A model generated the notes under the pieces. That model saw only the letters and a program-made list of their open reading frames with translations, made no database searches and was not told the origin of the DNA. Position numbers and translations under genes: made by a program. Positions 19,526 to 31,154 of a DNA stretch of 64,000 bases are shown here, piece after piece; the first letter of the stretch is position 1, and every line of letters starts with the position of its first letter. The stretch is from Tupaia tana (taxonomy: Eukaryota; Chordata; Mammalia; Scandentia; Tupaiidae): positions 3,504,920 to 3,568,919 of the forward strand of contig JAKSZU010000018.1 in assembly GCA_026018925.1 (NCBI GenBank). The letters run 5' to 3'.

Positions 19526-19740
19526 TGTCTTAAAGAGATGAAGTGATGCGGCCAAACCCCTCCCTGGAGATCGGGCACCCTGCAGAGGCTCAGCCTGGGG
19601 GCTTCCAGAGGGCTCCGGCCTGCACCTGGTGCAGGGGCCACTCCCGTTCTGTTGTGGGGTCCGGGGCACTTGGGCCCTGCCCTGGTCTGACCTTCTGTGC
19701 AGCCCAGGGGACGCGAGGGGGGCATTTGGAGGTCAGCGAC
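19526..19740. repeat. About 215-bp dispersed direct duplication, copy 2
   Basis: Counterpart of 18719-18945, same orientation, about 800 bases downstream. The order of matching blocks is preserved throughout, which makes chance similarity unlikely. Confidence 0.75.
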
Positions 19741-19744
19741 CAGC

Positions 19745-20500
19745 GCTGGGCTGAGCTGGCCCACGACACGCTTGCTGCGTTGGCCCAGGAGCCAGGGGAG
19801 CTGCAGGGTCTCCAGTGAGGGGCGTAGGTGGGAAATGGCCTGGACGACCCGTGTGTCAGTGTATGCACACCCACGGGTCCCCCCAAACAGGCTGGCACGC
19901 ACGGACAACGGGCACTCGTGGGGCGTCCCGAGCTGGAGAGATGGCTGGGGCCGGCGGGCATTGTGCGGGGAGGGCAGGAAGTGGCTGGGGAAGGGCATCT
20001 TGTCACTCAGGACCCTCAGGTCATGAAGTCCCCCCCCCCCAGGGCCCCTTCCTAAGGCAGTCGCTTTCACTGGGGGCAATCCAGGTGTAAATTCCTCGCC
20101 AAAAAGGACAGCTTCTCAGAATAACCAGCCGGAAGCACACTGGGGTGGCACGTGCTGGCATCCTACTGCCACGTTTTGGGGTACTGCGTCCTGAGCCCCA
20201 GCATATGGGGGAGGGAATGACTTCCCTTCAGGATCGCACAGCCCTGGTGGCAGAGCTCACCCAGAGGCCGGGTGAGGACCTGCCCCTGGGAGTCCACCCT
20301 CCCGTCTGGACACCAGAGTAGACCTCCTGCCTCCGAGGGCGAGCAGGACACGGGCCACCAAGGAGGGAGCTGGAAGTGACTGGCGCTCTGGGGCAGCCAG
20401 GTGGGAGGGACAGTGAGCTGGGAAGGCTCTTCTCAAGGTCCTGGGCAGGTCAGCAGCAGGGCCCCTCCCAGGCCATTCCAAAGTCTTCCCACCCAGCCCA
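19745..20500. other. Unique GC-rich sequence with an 11-base C run
   Basis: C homopolymer at 20030-20040. No gene or named repeat recognised. Confidence 0.5.
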
Positions 20501-20504
20501 CAAG

Positions 20505-20640
20505 CCTGTGAGGTGCGGCCAGTCGCACTCCCGTTTCCAAATGACGACACTGAGGCAGGAGAGGCCCAGGGTGACCCAGGGGCGGGGCAGCTCCAGAAAC
20601 CACACTCTGACCCTGCTGAGCTTCTACCAGGCCACAGCAG
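20505..20640 (-). mobile_element. MIR SINE fragment
   Basis: CTCCCGTTTCCAAATGACGA, then CACTGAGGCAGGAGAGGCCC and AGGGTGACCCAGGGGC, corresponds to the reverse MIR core (cccattttacagatgagg, aaactgaggcacagagag, aggtcacacag). Confidence 0.6.
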
Positions 20641-20644
20641 ACCT

Positions 20645-22730
20645 GGGGCCACGAGGAGTCAGAGAAGGCCGTGGAGAGAGCTGGGGCCACCCCCCCGCAG
20701 CATGGCTGGGAGAGCAGAGGCCTGCGGACCGAGAAGCCAGCGTGGTCCGTGACGGGAAAAGCCCAGTGCATGTGACAGGGCAGTGGCGGCCATGGGGAGC
20801 TGGTGTCGAACCCAAGGCTGACCGTGGGCGTACCGGGACGTGGCTGTCAGGCTGGTGCATGAGACCAGCATCCGGGGCCGAGGCCAGAGCCGCTGCTGAC
20901 ATCTCACGGTGCACGGCTCACCCCAGGAGGGCTGGTCCCGAGGCCAAGAGTGCCGAGACCAGACGCCCTGACAGGGCCTGGGTCAGGGAGGGCAGACGGG
21001 CGCAGCAAGGGGGCCGCGCAGCTCTAAATGCGGCTCCACTGTGACCCCACCTGGTCAGGGAGCTTGGCATTTTCTCAGCCCCACTGAGGTCCAACTCTGC
21101 AGCTACTCCAACCACCTGGGTCAGGTCCGGGGGGTGCTGGGGAAGCAACCAGGCCGCAGCAGGGGTGAGGAAGGGAAACGGAAAGTGCAGAGGCAGGAAA
21201 AGAAGACAGTCTGGCCAGCAGGGGCCCAGCCATCCACTCGGCTTCCTGGGGGCCGCGGAGGGGTTTGTGCTGTGATTAACTCCCAGGGTCGGCTGGGTTC
21301 AGCAGGCCACTCGCTCTGATCACCTGGGTGGGCCCTCGGCCATCAGCCGGAAGCCCTCGGCCAGGGCCAAGGCCTCCCTGAGCAAGGAGGAACCCATGGA
21401 CAGAGCTCCCTGCGGCGGCCTGCCGAGCTAGGGCTTGTCGGGCCGGCCCTCCGCTGTGTGGCCGATTCTCGCCATGAAGCCCAACGCTTGTCTCCCACCG
21501 GCTCTGCAGCTCTGGCTGAATCCTGACGGATTATTCCGGGGTTTCAAAGACTACCAGGACGTAAGGGGGTTTGGACCAGGAATTGGTCAGAGTGGGAACA
21601 GTCCGGGTGCCCCGGAGGCCTCTGGGAGCGACTGACAGCTGAGGGGACAGCGAGCCCCTCCTGCAGCCGTGAGGGTTAGCCCCACCACTCGGGCCCTACA
21701 GCCAGAACTAGCACTTTCAAGCGGCCTCAGGGGCTTGGGACTCGCCTGGTGCCGACGACCCTGCACAGACACCTGCGGGGAGGGAAGGAGGCATGCCTGG
21801 GCGTAGAGGGAGACCTCCGGGCTGGAGGCACCGTGCCCTGCACCTCGTACGCCGCCCGAAACCTGGAGGCAGCAGCTCCTGGCACCTCGCGTGCAGCCTG
21901 GCCCCCCGAGGCCAAGGGCCTCTTGGAAGAGACCGGAGTGGGGGTTGTGTGTGGACAGGAGGAAGCAGAGAGTTCCAGGCAGGAAAACGCAACGAAACCC
22001 AGCGTGGGAGACAGCACGCCGCCCCTGCCCCTCCGCCTGTGGACGACGAGGTACTGGAGCACCCACAGTCGGTTTCTGGTGGTGCCAGCTGGGTGGAGGA
22101 GGGGAAGGAGGCCTTGGGCTCCGTATAGTATCACCGGGAGCTGGGATCCCACCGTGTGGCTGGGCAAGCCCCCTCTCCAGCCACAGTCCTGTCTGGAAAG
22201 TGGGAAAGGTCAGTCCTCGCTGCGGGCTGCTGGGGGGTGAGGCAGCGCTGCAGACTGTGCGTGCTCCCTGCACACTGACCGCGTGTTACTTCAGGCGGGG
22301 TGAGGGAGGAACTGACACCGCGTCTGTAAACCTAACTGGCGACACACACCCAGGCCTGGAGCGCAGCCGGCTCATGGCCACGGCGCCCACCCGGGGGGCA
22401 GAGAGCAGTAGTACGTCCCACCTCTGGGTATGAGTCATGCTCTCTAACAGACAGCCCCTGCGTCTGACCCTGGGGCACCAGGGCAGGGTCCCCGTGCTCC
22501 TGCCAGAGCACAGAGCTGGCAGCGCAGCTGAGAGGCCCCGGGGAGCGCCGACCTGGCCCTGCTCCACGGCAGGCGGGAACGAGTTCCAGCACGGAACGGC
22601 CCTACAGGTGACCCGAGTGGACACGCAGACCCACCCGGAGGGCCCAGGGCCTGACATGCTCACGAGACGTGGCAGGGCATTGCCTCCTGCCTCCACCCCC
22701 GCCTCCGTGGCGGGGGTCAGCAGGCTCAGG
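20645..22730. other. Unique GC-rich sequence
   Basis: About 2 kb with no gene, RNA or repeat that I can support. Open frames up to about 230 codons exist on both strands but overlap one another and have no recognisable domain. Confidence 0.5.
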
Positions 22731-22734
22731 AAAG

Positions 22735-22862
22735 CCGGGAGACAAAGCCTTTCCCATTTTCTAGACCAAAGGCTGTGCCGGCCAGAGAGGTTAGGTGTCC
22801 GGCCTCAGGCTGCACAGCAGGGTGTGAACTCGCTGGCTGCCGGCTGTGCGGTTTGGATTAAA
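22735..22862 (-). mobile_element. MIR SINE fragment
   Basis: CCTTTCCCATTTTCTAGACC, then GCCAGAGAGGTTAGGTGTCC, GGCCTCAGGCTGCACAGCAG and GGTGTGAACTCG, follows the reverse MIR order through the B-box end. Confidence 0.6.
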
Positions 22863-23124
22863 CCTAACCCCAAGACGGCTCTGAAATGCAAGGCCTGGCC
22901 AGCTCCGGGCAGCAGACTAGACTAATTCCCACGTGCAAGCAGATTTCCAGAAACTGCTCCGACTTCCCACACACTGGGTGAAAAGGAGCAGGGAAACGGG
23001 AGGGGGCCAGGAGGATCTGGCTCCAGGCCCCGGGGCTCATTCGGGGCTCACTCGGGCCAGGTATTTGCCAAGGAGAGGCAGGGTTCTGAGAGAGGAGCAG
23101 AATGAGAAATGTCATTAAAAACTG

Positions 23125-23205
23125 AAGCGCCGAGTATTTCAAACACACAGAAAACGATGCAGCAAGCACCCAAGGGCCCACGGTCCGCCAGAGCCCGCTG
23201 GACTG
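23125..23205 (+). mobile_element. Old LINE-1 fragment (weak)
   Basis: GAGTATTTCAAACACACAGA, then AAACGATGCAGCAAGCACCC, resembles the L1M 3' region (atttcaaacatacagaaaag, then ataatgaacacccatgtac). Short. Confidence 0.4.
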
Positions 23206-23756
23206 GCCGAGGCAGCAGGCGGTGCAGACCTCCCTCAGAGACGCCTGCACTCAGCGGCGGCATTTCCTGGGGCAGCTGTAACACGTGCGTCTGGGTTTCT
23301 CGGTCGAGGTCGAAAACGGGTCTCCCTGGGCTGACACTGAGGTGTGGGCAGGGCTGGCTCTGGACCTCCAGGGGAGCGTCCTCTTCTTTTCCAGCCTCCA
23401 GAGGAGGCCGCATTCCCGGGCTTGTCCTTCCTCACCCCACCCCCGCCTTAGGCCTGCCATCACACCTACCTCCTCGTCTGTGTCTCAGCCCCTGCCACCC
23501 TCCCAGCACGCCCCCTCTCGAGGTCCCTCACTGGACAACACCTGCGGAACCCTGGGCCCCTGGCAGACACAGCTTCTGGGGATGGGGCTGTCGGGCATGC
23601 CTTGAAGTGGCCTCGCTCCCAGCATTCCTCACTGCTCACGACCCACCGAGAGCCCACCAGGGCCTCCCCCAGAGCACTTGACAGGTGGGGCATGTGCAGG
23701 GCAAGCACACAGATGGGGACGCCAAGGAGGCCCAGGCCTGGGGGGAGCCCCCTCCC

Positions 23757-23815
23757 GGGCTGCCTGCCCCCAGGGTGGCCCTGCCTGCCCCCAGGGTGGC
23801 CCTGCCCCTGCTGCC
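23757..23815. repeat. 21-bp tandem repeat, two to three copies
   Basis: CTGCCTGCCCCCAGGGTGGC occurs twice in tandem, followed by a partial third copy. Confidence 0.8.
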
Positions 23816-23861
23816 TCCAGCAGCCCCACCTCACCCCCCCTCTTCGCAGGCAGCCCGGGGT

Positions 23862-24012
23862 TGCTGTTTTAATGAGTTCCCGGCCCTCTAATTAGCAGGT
23901 GCGGCTTTGAAAGGAAGCGCCTGGTGTTTACCTTGCCGGAGCCTTTAATAACCGAACCCGAGGAATGGCGGCTGGCTCCCGCCTAATCCCCTCTGAACCA
24001 GCTTAATGAGCC
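23862..24012. promoter_or_regulatory. AT-enriched island, candidate conserved noncoding element
   Basis: GCTGTTTTAATGAGTTCCCG, CCCTCTAATTAGCAGGTGCG, CCTTTAATAACCGAACCC and CAGCTTAATGAGCC occur within 150 bases. CTAATTAG is a perfect palindromic homeodomain site, directly followed by CAGGTG (an E-box). No repeat family recognised. Confidence 0.42.
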
Positions 24013-24014
24013 TT

Positions 24015-25400
24015 GGCACCAGCCAGCCTGCTCCTGGCCTGGCGGTGCCCGCGGCTCCTCACGGAGCACCAGGCCTGCCAGGCGGCTAGGTGTCCCCAGC
24101 AACCCTCGGGGCCTGGGCGGTTCTTGACCTCCCACGCCATGTCTGGTGGCCCCAGGAGGCAGAAGCCCCGAACACAGGGACGGGTGCTCCACGGCACCAT
24201 CTCTGCCCGTTCACAAGCAGCCCCTGCGCGGGGGCGCCGCAATCTCCCGCGTTCTCCCGGGCTCTCTCTGGGGGCCCAGGAGCTGTGTGGAGGGCAGGGA
24301 CAGAGGGCAGAGTTCAAACGTTGGAACAGCCTGAGGCCGAGTCTGGCCCAGCAGGGGAAGGGGCACCCAGCCCACCCAGAAGCAGGTCAGGGCCTCCAGT
24401 CCTGGAGGGGCGTCAGGTCCCCTACAGACTTGGCCATCTCCACTGCCAGGCAGCGGGGTCAGGGGTGCAGCTGGGAGGTCTGGGTGGTCCCCTCTGTCCC
24501 TGCCCATCCAATTAACTGCCAGACACCCTGGGGCAGCACCCCGTTGGCCAGGAACAGCAGGGCAGGACCCACTGTCCCTCTCCAGTTCTCCCCCAACGCA
24601 GACCCCACAGGGCTCAGAAAGGAGCCTGCACGCCCAGGAGGAAGATTCTAGAATAGGCTTTATTTTCTCTTTAAAAGAACAGGCCTGCCTCCGGTCGCTG
24701 GGGCTGCAGAGGCGCCCCCCCACCCCGTTTGGAGGCCGTGAATGGCCCGCCAATCTGCTGAGCCTGAAAGCCTGGAGCACAGGAGGAAGAGGCCTCCGAG
24801 CCTTTGTGGGAAGGAACTCCCTCACCCTGCTGGGCCTTTCTGGGACTCAGCTGGCGCTTCCTGCAGCCACAGCCGCCAGCCTCAAGGGGCTCAGGAAGCC
24901 TGCCCCAGGACGCACCCCTTCGGGGCCCAGCCTGCAGCTCAGCTCCTGGGGTGACAGGCCCACCCAGGCTGGAGAATGCCAGTCCCTTCCCCTGGGCTGG
25001 GCTCAGGAGAGGAGGTGACCTGGGGTCCTCTGTGCTGGACCCCGCCCTAGCCCGGTGGGACCTGCGGCCCCCGGCACCCGCCAGGCCTGAGCAGCGAGGT
25101 CAGCACGTCAGCGTGCACAGACAGGCTGGAGGTCTGAACGGCGCTGGGCCATGCTCTGGGGGCCAGCTTGCCACAGCCAGCTGGGCTCAGGTGTGGCCAC
25201 GTGACAGCGGGCACAGCGGCTCAAGGTAAAGGGGACTCAGCCCTCCTCTCCAGGACTCTGGCGTCACGCAGGAAACAGGACGGCCTGTGTGCAGCCCGGT
25301 GTGCGCCGGCCTCAGCTCACCTCTGTCCCGCGACCTCAGCACCGCTGGGCTGTAAAACGGAGCACCTGGAGGACCCAGCCGCCCCTCTGTGTCACAGAAC
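24015..25400. other. Unique GC-rich sequence
   Basis: No gene or named repeat recognised. A small AT-rich patch (TAGAATAGGCTTTATTTTCT) lies near 24650. Confidence 0.5.
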
Positions 25401-25404
25401 GGCA

Positions 25405-25612
25405 CCTGGCGGCATGCAGGCTAAGGCACGGGGTCCCACATGGCTGACTGAGGTTTTAGTCTGGTCCTGGTAGCTTAAAAACACACTGGGCACATGTCCG
25501 TGTGCGCCCAGAATCCCGAGAGGAAAAGGGACTGCGGCGTGGTGCCCCCACCCCCAGCAACCACACATACACGCTATGGCATTTTTTCTAGAATAAAAGA
25601 AAATAAGAATAG
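25405..25612 (+). mobile_element. tRNA-derived SINE family A, older diverged copy
   Basis: GGCATGCAGGCTAAGGCACG, GGGTCCCACATGGCTGACTG, CTTAAAAACACACTGGGCAC and CCCAGAATCCCGAGAGGAAA follow the family order. The copy is in the GATCCCACATGGCTGAC subgroup. The body is shortened and the A-rich end has AATAAAAGAAAATAAG. Confidence 0.75.
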
Positions 25613-25619
25613 TGCAAAC

Positions 25620-26165
25620 AAAATGTGTGCTGGGTTGTGGTTCCCACATTGGTGTTTCCAGCCCCACACGCTATTCCAGAACCTTCCAGTCTTATTTCTC
25701 CCTTGAGCCCGGGCAGCAGGAAGGCTGAGCCTGTGTGACAGGGGTGGGGGGTAGCGATGGGGGCTGGGTCACCCAGGCAGCAAGGCCTCTGCCCGCACCT
25801 TCTCCTGGGACCCAGGGCTGCCGTGGCCTCCTCACGCTGGGTGGCCAGCTGCCCACAGACCGCCTCTGGTGGGAACCCAGAGCAGGGCCGACTCCAGCCC
25901 ATGGCCAGGGCACACACCATCTTGCAAGCAGGTCCCGCAGCCCCAGCAGGGAGGGCAGCGGGCACCTGTGGGCAGGGCGGCCTTCCACCAGGCCTTCCCC
26001 ACACCGCCAGGAAGCAGAAGCCTGGAACGTTCACTGTCTGCCGGGTTCGTCACACAGGAGGTGACGGAGGAAACGTTCTATGCACGACAGGGTCCAACCC
26101 AACAAGGCCTCCTCTCCCTCCAGGCCGCTAAAGCACAGGACAAGGCTTAGCTCCGTGGCCCTCCG
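25620..26165. other. Unique GC-rich sequence
   Basis: No gene or named repeat recognised. Confidence 0.5.
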
Positions 26166-26169
26166 CAGC

Positions 26170-26335
26170 AGCGCTGGAAAAGCACTGGACACGCGCCTAG
26201 TGACAAGCGTCCCCATTCGCACGAGGGCACACGGAACAGGGCGTCAGGGACCTCACGTGAGGCCACACAGCAGGAAGTGGTGGGCCTGGAATGCCGACCA
26301 GGAGGTGGCTCTGGACTCCTCGCCCTTCACTTGGA
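26170..26335 (-). mobile_element. MIR SINE, 5' half
   Basis: GTGAGGCCACACAGCAGGAA, then GTGGTGGGCCTGGAATGCCG and ACCAGGAGGTGGCTCTGGAC, follows the reverse MIR head (aggtcacacagctagtaa, gtggcagagccgggattc, gaacccaggcagtctggctc). Confidence 0.68.
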
Positions 26336-26339
26336 GGCC

Positions 26340-28160
26340 TGACCGCCCCTCCCCAGGGCTGTGACGGCCATGTCACAGACAAGCAGGAGCCCCGGTCCAG
26401 GGAGCCCTGTGCTCGCCAGTAAACAGCGAGACGGAGCACAACCCGCCAGGCCACTTTCCTGCCCCTGCGAAATCCTTCACGTGAAGACGCTGCAAAAACC
26501 GGCTTCAATGGCCCTTGGCCGCGTCAGGGTACTCAACTCTTGGCCTGAAAACCATGGTCGTAATCATGTGAGCACTTGGAGGGAAACTGGGACCCCAGGG
26601 CTCAGAGCCGCAGGGATGGGAATCCCGTGTGCCGCCAGGCCCGAGCCCTGCCACCGTGGAGCGGCCTCGGCCTGAGTCACGGCTTCCGCGTGGGCGGCAC
26701 GGCTCGCGGCTGTGGCCTGCTGGGGGCTCACCACTAGCCTCACTGCCGACCCCAGGACAGTCCCCCGCAGCCTGGACTAGACCCTCCTCCACAGTCGTCA
26801 CTCCCTATCCCCCCTGAACCGGCTCCTGACCGCTGCACCCATTCACCCGTGTCTTCCCCACGCCTGTGCCCGCTCGGGGACATCCCTGCACGTGGGCTCG
26901 CACGGACATGGGCTTTCACGTCTCACTCCTGGCCCCGAGGCTCAGCCCGGTTCCTCCACGGCCGGCCCTCCTCCGAGCCCGGTGGACCATATGGGGCGGG
27001 GCCCGCGTTGGCGGGTGGCCCGGGCTGCTCCTTCCGGCGGGCCGCCGTGAGCACTGCACTGTGCACGCCCACACACGCGTGGTCGTGTGGCACCGAGAGG
27101 GCAGTTCTGGAACCAGCGACGTCGCCAGGTGGGATGTTTAGCCCCCAGCTGCTTTCCAGAGTGGCCGCCCCACTGTCCGGTCCCAGCAGCAGGTCTGGCG
27201 GCTCCAGGCCCTCCACTGGGGCTCGGGCTCCTCTGTGTCCTGGACAGCTCTCGCTGGCCCCAGCGCCCTGTGGTGCCTCGGCAGGGCTGGCGGGGCCGAG
27301 CTCAGGAAACCTGCACCCGGCCCGGACGTGGGGTCCAGGGCTGAATGGGCATGGAGGCTGCGTGGCCCTGGGCCGGACCAGCCTCGCTGTCAGCAACCCT
27401 CCAACACAGGTAGGCGGCTCTGTGAGCAACGGGCTGGGTCAGCCCCACATTAGAGGCAGGGCCTTTGTTGAGGGTCTTCCGCCCGTCAGAGCAGGGACAG
27501 CCGAGCTTGAACCCGGCCGGCCCTGGACGCAGCTGGCACCTCCGGCCACTCTCTGACCTCTGTCCTCAGCTCTGCCTGGCCAGCACTAGAGTGGGCAGAG
27601 CCTCTGGGAGCTGGGGGTCCCACCACAGTCCCAACTCACACACCTCCCTCAAGCCACCAGGCCTCACGGTCCGCCTGGCCACTGTCGCTTCCCCCCTTCT
27701 CCGAGCTGTCACCTTTCCTCCCAGAGTCCGTCCCTCCGGAATTAGCTCGCTTGAACGGCATCCTCGGAATCTCACTCGCAAGCTCTGGTGGCCAGTGCTC
27801 CCTGACCTCTGAACTCTCACCTTCTCTAAGAGCAGCCAAAGTGGGCGGAGGATCCTATCCCACCATCCCATGATCTCCACTACCCCTCAGAAGGTTCCAG
27901 AAGGCCAGGTCCTTGGCTGGCTGTCTCCTGGACCACGTCTCCCACTCAGACGGCACAAACGCGTCTGTCGACCGCACAGACCGACTTGGGTGTGGACGCT
28001 GGCGGTCGGCGTGTCCGGCCGCCCTCAAGTTGGCTCTCGACGAGCCCCAGGGCTGTCTCTGCGAACCACAGATGCTCAGAAGCAGCAGGCGACGGCCTGT
28101 CCCGCTGCCCTTCCGTGGCCATTTCAGGAGGTCAGACGACAAGGCTGAAAGCCTGCGCTT
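26340..28160. other. Unique GC-rich sequence
   Basis: About 1.8 kb without a recognisable gene or repeat. Confidence 0.5.
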
Positions 28161-28164
28161 TCAA

Positions 28165-28335
28165 CTCGGGCCCTGCAGGGTCGCCCAGGGTCGGCAGGGA
28201 GCCCGGGGCCAGCCAGGCCTCAGTTTCCTCAAACGTTAAATGGAGCTAGACCCCGCTAATCTTGTGGAGTCGCTGAGGGGCTGGGAACGACAGCGCCAGG
28301 CACCGTGGAGCAGTGCCTGAGCCCAGCAGACCCCA
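28165..28335 (+). mobile_element. MIR SINE
   Basis: CAGGCCTCAGTTTCCTCAAA, then CGTTAAATGGAGCTAGACCC and CCAGGCACCGTGGAGCAGTG, matches the MIR core and 3' part (gcctcagtttcctcatctg, taaaatggggataa). Confidence 0.62.
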
Positions 28336-28394
28336 TAAAGTTAGCTGTTGGCACCGGCCCAACGCAAGCAGCCCTGGTCACTGCGGGCTGCAAA

Positions 28395-28475
28395 CCCGTC
28401 TGATTAGGGTTATGTATTTATTTTTCTTTGCAACAGGGTCTGGAAGTGCAAACAGTGTGGCGGTTACAATGTTTC
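28395..28475. other. AT-rich patch
   Basis: GATTAGGGTTATGTATTTAT and TTTTCTTTGCAACAGGGTCT stand out in composition. No family or function is assigned. Confidence 0.3.
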
Positions 28476-28824
28476 CAGAAGCCTCAGGGAGTTCCCGGCC
28501 ACTGTGGGTGGGCTGCCCCCCACCCCCTTTGAGGGTGCTGATCTGACGGTGCTATCAGAGCATGCTGCGGGGAGAGCAGAGGACGCTCTGTTTCCTGGAA
28601 CGCGTGCCAAGGGACACTGGCTGGCCTCTGGCAGCTGGTTATGTTGAACTTGGAAAACGACGCTGTGCTCCGGGAGGCTCAGGGGTCCGCCCAGGCCTCA
28701 CCCTCGTGACCTGTGAGCTGCTGGGGAGAGCCCGGGCGCCTTCCCACACAGGCCTGGTGTCACTCGCGCTGCCCGGAGAGGGGAGCCCAGGGTGGGCAGA
28801 GAAGGGTTCTGGGCCTGGCTGAAC

Positions 28825-28928
28825 CCGACCAGCTCAGCTCCCTGGCACCACGCCCGAGCCTTCGGAGCCGCGACACCCCCATCTGTAAAACAGGGCTGCA
28901 CGTCTAGCCTGAAGATTGCTTGAGCTGC
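28825..28928 (+). mobile_element. MIR SINE fragment
   Basis: CACCCCCATCTGTAAAACAG, then GGCTGCACGTCTAGC, matches the MIR tcatctgtaaaatgggga region. The 5' part is poorly preserved. Confidence 0.45.
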
Positions 28929-29348
28929 CAGGAGCAGCCGCCCACCCCAGTACAGATCGGCCCAGGACAGGGGGCGGAGAGCACAGGGCCCTGCTCCTTC
29001 CAACTCCCTGTCCCGGGGCCCGCAGGCCCTCAGCTGAGCACACACGTTTCACGGAACCGCGGTCTTCTGCCGCCTGCACACGGGAGCTGCGTGTCGCTCA
29101 GGCTGTAGATCAAGCTGAGAACCTACCTCGCACCAGGGAGTACCCGAGGAGCTGGGGGCAGAGACAGACACCACGGGGGCGGCACCGACGTAAACGCACG
29201 CATGCAGGGAGCGGCCGAAGGACACCAGGCCGCGGAGAGACCCAGGTGACGGGGGCACGTGTAGGCAGGTCACATGGGCACAGACGCCCATGGGCAGCGA
29301 GGGGGGGAGAGCTCTGGTGCGCCCCAGCAGGAGCAGCGGCAGGCAAAG

Positions 29349-29512
29349 GCCCTGGGGCACAGGTGCTCTGCAGGACCAGCAGGAAGGCTGGTGTGGCGCG
29401 GGGCCACGCGTGGGGAGGCAGGAGAGGGAGGCCCTGGGGCACAGGTGCTCTGCAGGACCAGCAGGAAGGCTGGTGTGGCACGGGGCCACGCGTGGGGAGG
29501 TAGGAGAGGGAG
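29349..29512. repeat. 82-bp tandem duplication (two copies)
   Basis: GCCCTGGGGCACAGGTGCTC starts at 29349 and 29431. Both copies run through GCAGGACCAGCAGGAAGGCT and GGGGCCACGCGTGGGGAGG with very few differences (GGCGCGG versus GGCACGG; GGCAGG versus GGTAGG). A third unit begins at 29513 and breaks off. Confidence 0.93.
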
Positions 29513-29610
29513 GCCCTGGCGAGGATCCAAGCACCGCTCGGCAGGCTACGTGGGCTGGGTTGGACAGTGTCCCTAAAACGCCAGAACGTGTCCTTATAAG
29601 AACAGAGGGT

Positions 29611-29868
29611 GGGGACTGGCAGACGGTGTAATGGACTCCCACATGGCCCACTGCAGTTGGAGTCCCAGACCCGGCAGCTTGAAACTCACACCGTGCGCAA
29701 GTGTGAGCATGCCCAAAATTCCAAGAGAATGGAGGAGAAGGGATTGTGGCATGGCCATCGCCCTCGGGGTGATTTCTCGCTTTCTGTTTCTCCCTCTCTC
29801 TCTGTCTCTCCGGCAAGCACGTACACCCTATAAGAAAAGTCTCTCTAAAAAAGAAAGAAAGACAATGT
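29611..29868 (+). mobile_element. tRNA-derived SINE family A, full length
   Basis: GGGGACTGGCAGACGGTGTA, GGACTCCCACATGGCCCACT and the B-box-like GTTGGAGTCC form the head. The body has GGAGGAGAAGGGATTGTGGC, a CT-rich run, the ACGTACACCCTATAAGAAAA 3' motif and an (A)n/GAAA tail. An internal deletion removes bases between the A box and GGACTCCCA. Confidence 0.92.
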
Positions 29869-29869
29869 C

Positions 29870-30218
29870 ACACTGAAGTAGGCGGGCCCTAAATCCAAAA
29901 ACATTTTTCTAAGAGGAGATGCGGAGACACAGAGGGAAGACCAGGTAGAGCCAGAGACAGAGTGACGGGCCGCAAGCCCAGGACTGCTGCAGCTGCCAGG
30001 AGTTGGAAGAGGCAGGGCAGAGCTGCCCTGGAGCCCCCAGAGGCAGCATGGCCCTGTCCACACCTCGATTCTGGGCATCTGGCCTCCAGGCCGGGAGAAA
30101 ACGGATTTCTACATTGCAGCCACCTGGCCTGTGGCAGTTTGAACAGCCCAGGGGATTCGAACTCCCAGGTTTCACTCAGGTGAGGTGGGCCCACGAGGAC
30201 ATTGCATGTGGGCCTGGC
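29870..30218. other. Unique GC-rich sequence
   Basis: No gene or named repeat recognised. Confidence 0.5.
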
Positions 30219-30235
30219 CAAGTGACTGGCATTTA

Positions 30236-30500
30236 TTTTTTTTTTTTGAGAGAGAGAGAGATTTTTGCTATAGGGTGTGTGTGCTCACCAGAGAGACAGA
30301 GAGACAGAGACAGAAAATGAGCAATTACCTCCTGGGGGAATGGCCATGCCAAAATCTCTTCTCCATTTTCCTCTCAGAATCTTGGGCACGCACACACACA
30401 CATGCCCGGTGTGAGTTTTAAGCCACCGGATCCAGGAACTGAACCTTGGTGGACTACGTGAGTGTCCAGCAATGTAGCCATGACGCCATCTGCCGGTTCT
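30236..30500 (-). mobile_element. tRNA-derived SINE family A, full length, probable target-site duplication
   Basis: T-rich start, TTTTTGCTATAGGGTGTGTG, GAGACAGAGAGACAGAGACA, CAAAATCTCTTCTCCATTTT and ACGCCATCTGCCGGTTC. Flanking CAAGTGACTGGCATTTA (left) and CAAGTGGCATTTTA (right) look like a target-site duplication with small changes. Confidence 0.93.
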
Positions 30501-30504
30501 GACA

Positions 30505-30900
30505 AGTGGCATTTTAAAGGGTCATTACCTGCAGCACCCATCCCGTGTGCCCCAGGAGACAGGGAGTCTCAAATCCCACAGGTGTGCCGGGCAGCTACTA
30601 CCCAGGCTCCCACGCGGACAAGGCCACCAGGCCTGGCATCCTCCACGAAGAAAGCGAAACCCCCCCAGACCATGATCACCCACATCCTGCCCCTGGGAGG
30701 GCGGCCGGTGCCGGGTGGGTGCAGCGCAGCCTCTGCCCACGTCCTGCCCAGGGCCCCCTGGAGGGACCCGGACACCCGGCAGATGAGTCGCGGTCCTGAC
30801 GGTTTCTCCCTGCTGCCCTGAAGTCTCCCAGGCAGACTTCTCTGAGGACCTGGAGCCTGCTATCTCCCAGCTGAGATCCTGGTTTCTGTTTGTTTTTTCC
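30505..30900. other. Unique GC-rich sequence
   Basis: No gene or named repeat recognised. Confidence 0.5.
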
Positions 30901-30904
30901 TTCT

Positions 30905-31150
30905 TTTTAGAGAGACTTTTACTATAGGGTGCGTGTGCTTGCTGGAGAGGGAGAGACTGAGAGTAAGAAATCGCCCCCCACTTGGGGGGAAGGCCACACC
31001 ATAACCCCTTCTCCTCCATTTTCCACTTGGGACTTTGGGCATGCATGCACACGCACCTGGCGTAAGTTCCAAATCACTGGGTCTGGGCTCGAACCGCAGT
31101 GGACTACGTGGGAGTCTAGCAACATAATCATTATGACATCTGCTGGTCCC
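30905..31150 (-). mobile_element. tRNA-derived SINE family A, full length
   Basis: TTTTTAGAGAGACTTTTACT, ATAGGGTGCGTGTGCTTGCT, CATAACCCCTTCTCCTCCAT, GGCTCGAACCGCAGTGGACT and ATGACATCTGCTGGTCCC in order on the + strand. GGACTCCCA subgroup. Confidence 0.93.
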
Positions 31151-31154
31151 TTGT

